Source of the DNA: DAOQTX01 sp035340715
GTDB taxonomy: Bacteria > Bacteroidota > Bacteroidia > AKYH767-A > OLB10
Length of the DNA: 45,538 nt
Assembly (NCBI GenBank): GCA_035340715.1
Contig: DAOQTX010000018.1
Span: 1 to 45,538 of the forward strand
Direction of reading: 5' to 3'
A program made the position numbers and the translations under genes. Below are positions 42,176 to 45,538 of this stretch, in pieces. Positions within the stretch are counted from its first letter, which is position 1. Each line of letters begins with the position of its first letter. Under the pieces are notes generated by a model. It was not told the origin of the DNA. It did not search any database and worked only from the letters and a program-made list of their open reading frames with translations.

Positions 42176-43436
42176 GGGATTTTTGAAGATTTTTCTTTTC
42201 GTGAAAAGCCCCTTTAAAATTTGGATCTTCTTTTCTCTTTTGGTGATCAATTTCTCTGGCCATGTCTTGCTGCTCTTCCCTTGAAGTACTACCAATTTCG
42301 ATCGATTGGGGTAAATCCAATTGATCAATTTTATGCTTACTCAATTTTTCCGCCTTTCTTAAATAATATTCTTCAGCGGGGTTTACAAATGAAATCGCTT
42401 TCCCTTCATTAAACATTCTTCCGGTTCTACCTATTCTGTGAATATAATCGGCTACTACCAAAGGCATATCAAAGTTAATCACAAAGGCTACATCTGGCAG
42501 GTCAATTCCTCGTGCTGCAACATCGGTGGTAACCAAGATTTGTGTTTTACCTTCATGCATAGCTTTATACGCATTAACTCTGAAATTCTGCTGTTTGTTA
42601 CCGTGAATAATGCCGACTACATCTTTGTCTATTGTTCGACTCAAATATTTAAATACATTATCAGCCGAAGTCTTAGACCTACAAAATACAATCGTTTTTT
42701 TATCATGAATGCAGTTGGATAACAAGTAATCCAGTAAAGTTATTTTAGTCTTAATATTTGGTACCCTATAATACTCCAGTTGAATATTTGTTGCAATCGG
42801 TTCTTCAGGTTTTATTTCAATCACATGTGGAAACGCAATAAAATCTTCAGATATCTTTCGAACAAGAGGCGACATGGTTGCAGAAAATAAAAAATGCTGA
42901 CGCTTTTGAGGCAATACTTCAAGAAGGTGATGCAACTGCTTTATAAATGATTTGTCTAGCAAACGTTCCGCTTCGTCTAGAACAAAAAATTTAATCTTTT
43001 TAACCGAAAAATTTTTCTGCGAATAATGTTCTAAAAAACGAGCTGGTGTAGCGATGATCACATCACAACCTTGAGACAACTTTTGCTTTTGCTTGGAAAT
43101 GCCTTCTCCTCCATACAAACCAACTGAGCGAAGATCAATATAGGAACATAATTCTTTAAAATGATTTTCAACCTGAACGACAAGTTCACGGGTAGGAACG
43201 ATGATTAATGCACGAGGTTCAATTCCTTGCGAATGAGATAAAACTGTTATTATGGGTAATAAATATGCGGCTGTTTTCCCTGACCCGGTTTGAGAAATTC
43301 CTATAATATCTTGACCTGACAAAGCGGCTGGAATACTCTTTAATTGAATGAGTGTTGGATTTCTAAATAATAAATCATTCAACGCTTTAAGAAGTGGTTT
43401 GCTCAGTTTAAACTGGTCGAATGATTCCTGACTCAT
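42156..43436 (-). CDS. DEAD-box-family RNA helicase with variant motif II (DEAE)
   Basis: A 426-residue ATP-dependent RNA helicase of the RhlE-like group. The Q motif is at Gln31 (PTLIQLKSIP). Motif I is SQTGSGKT (48-55), Ia PTREL (81-85), II DEAE (154-157), III SAT (185-187), and VI HRIGRTGR (333-340). The C-terminus is basic (HEKKNLQKSHGKKRR), as in RNA-binding tails. In motif II the last Asp is replaced by Glu; DEAD-box proteins nearly always have Asp there. Glu could still bind the metal-ATP water network, so the enzyme is probably active, but this is unusual. It lies upstream of the EamA gene (20-base overlap). Confidence 0.93.
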   Translation of the reverse strand: MSQESFDQFKLSKPLLKALNDLLFRNPTLIQLKSIPAALSGQDIIGISQTGSGKTAAYLLPIITVLSHSQGIEPRALIIVPTRELVVQVENHFKELCSYIDLRSVGLYGGEGISKQKQKLSQGCDVIIATPARFLEHYSQKNFSVKKIKFFVLDEAERLLDKSFIKQLHHLLEVLPQKRQHFLFSATMSPLVRKISEDFIAFPHVIEIKPEEPIATNIQLEYYRVPNIKTKITLLDYLLSNCIHDKKTIVFCRSKTSADNVFKYLSRTIDKDVVGIIHGNKQQNFRVNAYKAMHEGKTQILVTTDVAARGIDLPDVAFVINFDMPLVVADYIHRIGRTGRMFNEGKAISFVNPAEEYYLRKAEKLSKHKIDQLDLPQSIEIGSTSREEQQDMAREIDHQKRKEDPNFKGAFHEKKNLQKSHGKKRR

Positions 43437-43566
43437 TTGGGCAAATGTACATAATGCCGCAAATAAAAGTATCTATTGATTGGTAGTGCATTAAACGAAT
43501 AGTCACTAAGAATAAAAGTAAAGTGTATGTAAAATAATGCCAATCATTTTATAATCAGCGTCATTA

Positions 43567-43598
43567 TTGGAATTACATAAAAACTATTGATACCTTTG
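43567..43598 (+). promoter_or_regulatory. Probable promoter of the choice-of-anchor-B gene
   Basis: TTG (43567-43569), a 21-base spacer and TACCTTTG (43591-43598) match the Bacteroidota pattern. The ATG at 43619 follows 20 bases later. Confidence 0.65.
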
Positions 43599-43618
43599 AA
43601 TAACCAAATCTAATTTAC

Positions 43619-45028
43619 ATGAAACATTTAAGTTTGTTAAGTCTGTTTTTATTTTGCATTCATCCTTTGTTTGCACAACAATACGATTACCAAAATATAT
43701 TATTGAATGCACATTGGGATGATACGACCCATACCGACATGGGTTGGGCAGGAAATCGATATACTGGTTGCTGGGCATGGCACAATCCGATCGATGGTAA
43801 AGAATATGCCATTGTTGGAGCAGCGCACGGAACATATTTTGTTGAAGTCACCAATCCCTCTAATCCACAACTAAGAGACTTTGTTCCAGGCTTGCGTACT
43901 GGTTGCACTTGGAGAGAATACAAAACATATCAGAATTTTGTGTACATGGTTTCTGATGATTCATCGCCAAATGGACTTCAGATTGCCGATTTATCCTACC
44001 TGCCTGACTCAGTGCATATTGTTCATAGTGGTAATTCAATTTTTACTCGGTCGCATACCATTTGGATTGACGCTGATAAACTGTATTGTGGAAGTGTTAA
44101 AGGAGGAATTTTTGGAACGACTCCCGAATCAATGGCGGTGTTTTCATTGAGCAATCCTGCCGCGCCTACACTACTTGCGAAACTCTCTGATGACTATCCT
44201 CAAATTGGTCATGTGCACGATATGTTTGTTCGTAACGATACGGTGTATGCATCTTGTGGATACAATCAAGGGTTGCAGATTTATAAATTTAACTCCAGCA
44301 ACAATTCTCTTTCTCTCATTCAGAATTTAACCTCATACCCCGATCAAGGATACAATCATAGCAGCACTTTAACGGATAACGGAGATTATCTGGTGTTTAT
44401 GGATGAAGTTCCTGATGCATTAGCTATTAAAGTATTAGATGTTTCAAACATGAATAATCTAACAGTTGTTTCCACGTTTAAAAATACTCCCGGAGCAACT
44501 CCACATAACCCTTTCATGATGGGTAACGATCTTGTTTACGTAGCCTATTATCAGGATGGTGTTGTTGCTATTGATATCAGTAATCCTGCTCAACCGGTTC
44601 GAATCGGTTATTTTGATACGCATTGGCAATCGAACAACCCAAATGTAATGTCGGGCTATGTTGGTTGCTGGGGTTTATATCCTTGGTTACCCAGTGGAGT
44701 AATTGTAGCAGTGGATATGCAGAATGGATTATATTTATTAGATCCACAATTACCTTTAGGATTAATTGATTTAAACTCAAATGAATCAATATCAATATTT
44801 CCAAACCCTGCTTCAACTCTTGTAAACATTAACATTTCAAGTTTGAAAGAAGTGGAATCAATTCACTTATTTTCAATAGATGGCAAGCTTATCTATTCCA
44901 ATTATCCCAAAACTCAATCAGGAAATTTCATACAGTTACCTATAAACGAATTATCAAAAGGTATGTACCTGATACGCGTAAAAAGTAAGTCAGGAATGTA
45001 TCAACAAAAACTGATCATTCAGAACTAA
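43619..45028 (+). CDS. T9SS-sorted choice-of-anchor-B / LVIVD-repeat protein
   Basis: A 469-residue secreted protein with signal peptide (MKHLSLLSLFLFCIHPLFAQ). The body is a propeller of LVIVD-type repeats: EYAIVGAAHGTYFVEVTNPS, NGLQIADLSYLPDSVHIV, GLQIYKFNSSNNSLSL, AIKVLDVSNMNNLTVVSTF, and GVVAIDISNPAQPVRIGYFD. The first section (YTGCWAWHNPIDGKEYAIVG) is the usual start of the choice-of-anchor-B family. Residues from about 390 form a type A T9SS sorting domain: ISIFPNPASTLVNINI ... LSKGMYLIRVKSKSGMYQQK. It is probably attached to the surface or released. The substrate or partner is unknown. It stands alone, with its own promoter and a terminator shared with the antiporter gene. Confidence 0.93.
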   Translation: MKHLSLLSLFLFCIHPLFAQQYDYQNILLNAHWDDTTHTDMGWAGNRYTGCWAWHNPIDGKEYAIVGAAHGTYFVEVTNPSNPQLRDFVPGLRTGCTWREYKTYQNFVYMVSDDSSPNGLQIADLSYLPDSVHIVHSGNSIFTRSHTIWIDADKLYCGSVKGGIFGTTPESMAVFSLSNPAAPTLLAKLSDDYPQIGHVHDMFVRNDTVYASCGYNQGLQIYKFNSSNNSLSLIQNLTSYPDQGYNHSSTLTDNGDYLVFMDEVPDALAIKVLDVSNMNNLTVVSTFKNTPGATPHNPFMMGNDLVYVAYYQDGVVAIDISNPAQPVRIGYFDTHWQSNNPNVMSGYVGCWGLYPWLPSGVIVAVDMQNGLYLLDPQLPLGLIDLNSNESISIFPNPASTLVNINISSLKEVESIHLFSIDGKLIYSNYPKTQSGNFIQLPINELSKGMYLIRVKSKSGMYQQKLIIQN

Positions 45029-45036
45029 AAGTAAAA

Positions 45037-45065
45037 AGCCGGATCTAAACAATCCGGCTCTTTTA
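45037..45065. terminator. Bidirectional intrinsic terminator
   Basis: AGCCGGAT (45037-45044) and ATCCGGCT (45052-45059) form a perfect stem with a 7-base loop. The plus strand continues CTTTTATT, the minus strand with five T. It lies between two convergent genes and serves both. Confidence 0.85.
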
Positions 45066-45538
45066 TTAATATTCTTCGGGTCTTTTAAGTGTATCTGGAG
45101 CATGAGTGTTCGGTGTTGACATTAGACCGACCATCATGGCCAAAACAGATACAATGATCACAAATAAAAGAACCCCTTCCGAAATTTCAGGTATAATATA
45201 TTGAGCGGGGATACTTAAGTACAATAAGATAGTAATCAAACCTCTAGGAGCGATTAGTATTTCTGGGAAAATTCCATGCTTGTCACGTTTCATTAATTTC
45301 AATATCGCAAAGCGAATAGCAAATACCAAAGCTGAAGAAACAACTCCCATCAATATTGTGTTGGTATCAAGTAGTGATTCTAAATTCATACTAAAACCAA
45401 ACATCACAAAAAACATTGTTCGAACAAAAAACGATAATTCAAAGGTTATAATTTTAAACTGGTTTAACCCATCTTGCAGATTCTGATCATTAAAATATTT
45501 CCCAAGCTTGGTATTCTTTATCAAGTGAGTATTGTTTA
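45066..45538 (-). CDS. Cation/proton antiporter, 5' end outside the window
   Basis: The frame is open to the window end (NNTHLIKNTKLGKYFND before the first listed Leu/TTG codon at 45524), so only the C-terminal part, about 157 residues, is present. It has four to five helices: SFFVRTMFFVMFGFSMNL, TILMGVVSSALVFAIRFAIL and ILIAPRGLITILLYLSIPAQ. It ends with VLLFVIIVSVLAMMVGLM and a polar tail. The PRGLITILL motif and helix layout match the last helices of the CPA-type sodium or potassium/proton antiporters. No cytoplasmic RCK domain follows. The ion cannot be deduced. Confidence 0.88.
   Translation of the reverse strand, partial: NNTHLIKNTKLGKYFNDQNLQDGLNQFKIITFELSFFVRTMFFVMFGFSMNLESLLDTNTILMGVVSSALVFAIRFAILKLMKRDKHGIFPEILIAPRGLITILLYLSIPAQYIIPEISEGVLLFVIIVSVLAMMVGLMSTPNTHAPDTLKRPEEY

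Noticed and set aside
1..45538. CRISPR arrays, tRNA or rRNA genes, IS elements, prophage
   Set aside because: I looked for direct repeats with spacers, cloverleaf-like ends, transposase and integrase motifs and found none.

Overview
The window is a piece of an AT-rich Bacteroidota chromosome, probably from a metagenome-derived draft because two scaffold gaps of exactly 100 N interrupt genes. The assignment rests on several independent signs: a type III glutamine synthetase, a fused SecDF, C-terminal type IX secretion (T9SS) sorting domains on at least three secreted proteins, DUF5723, DUF2490, DUF2851 and small PspC proteins, SpII lipoproteins starting MK...SCxK, and repeated matches to the Bacteroidota promoter pattern (TTG/TTTG, about 19-21 bases, TAnnTTTG). 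The class or genus cannot be told from the sequence alone. Nearly all genes look like core or lineage-typical genes. I see no integrase, transposase, phage gene, CRISPR array, tRNA or rRNA, and no stretch over 300 bases lacks a gene.

Layout. 1-7.3 kb: the 3' end of hpd (tyrosine degradation), then on the minus strand glnN, tatA and secDF, each with its own promoter and/or intrinsic terminator. 6.8-9.1 kb: a tight minus-strand operon of a LeuT-like sodium/amino-acid symporter, a 45-residue single-span protein that looks like a MetS-type small subunit, and guanine deaminase. 9.3-12.3 kb: a DUF5723 outer-membrane barrel and its lipoprotein partner. 12.4-15.8 kb: a four-gene operon (DUF2851, PspC, two-TM RCK potassium channel, RmlD-like reductase). 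15.9-18.6 kb, plus strand: an EVE-domain protein and a TonB-dependent receptor. 18.6-23.4 kb, minus strand: a T9SS cargo protein broken by a gap, a secreted propeller-like protein, a membrane-anchored helix-hairpin-helix protein and an acyl-CoA dehydrogenase. 23.6-28.1 kb: mdh, a plus-strand polytopic membrane protein, and gyrB. 28.4-33.1 kb: a plugless TonB-receptor-like barrel coupled to a 1031-residue TPR protein. 33.4-34.9 kb: a coupled pair of unknown exported proteins on the plus strand. 34.9-40.4 kb: the CotH/VTC locus. 40.6-43.4 kb: rpmA, rplU, an EamA transporter and a DEAD-box helicase. 43.6-45.5 kb: a T9SS-sorted choice-of-anchor-B protein and the 3' end of a cation/proton antiporter.

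The most system-like region is 34.9-40.4 kb. A T9SS-secreted CotH-type kinase is followed, after a hairpin, by a lipoprotein with a carboxypeptidase-regulatory-like fold, an exported protein of five exact 26-residue repeats, a VTC (polyphosphate-polymerase-type tunnel) protein, a DUF4956 membrane protein and a DUF2490 barrel. The last five genes are almost gapless or overlapping. Parts of this set (CotH, VTC, DUF4956) are known to co-occur in bacteria, but their joint job is not established to my knowledge. The version here spans cytoplasm, inner membrane, periplasm, outer membrane and cell surface.
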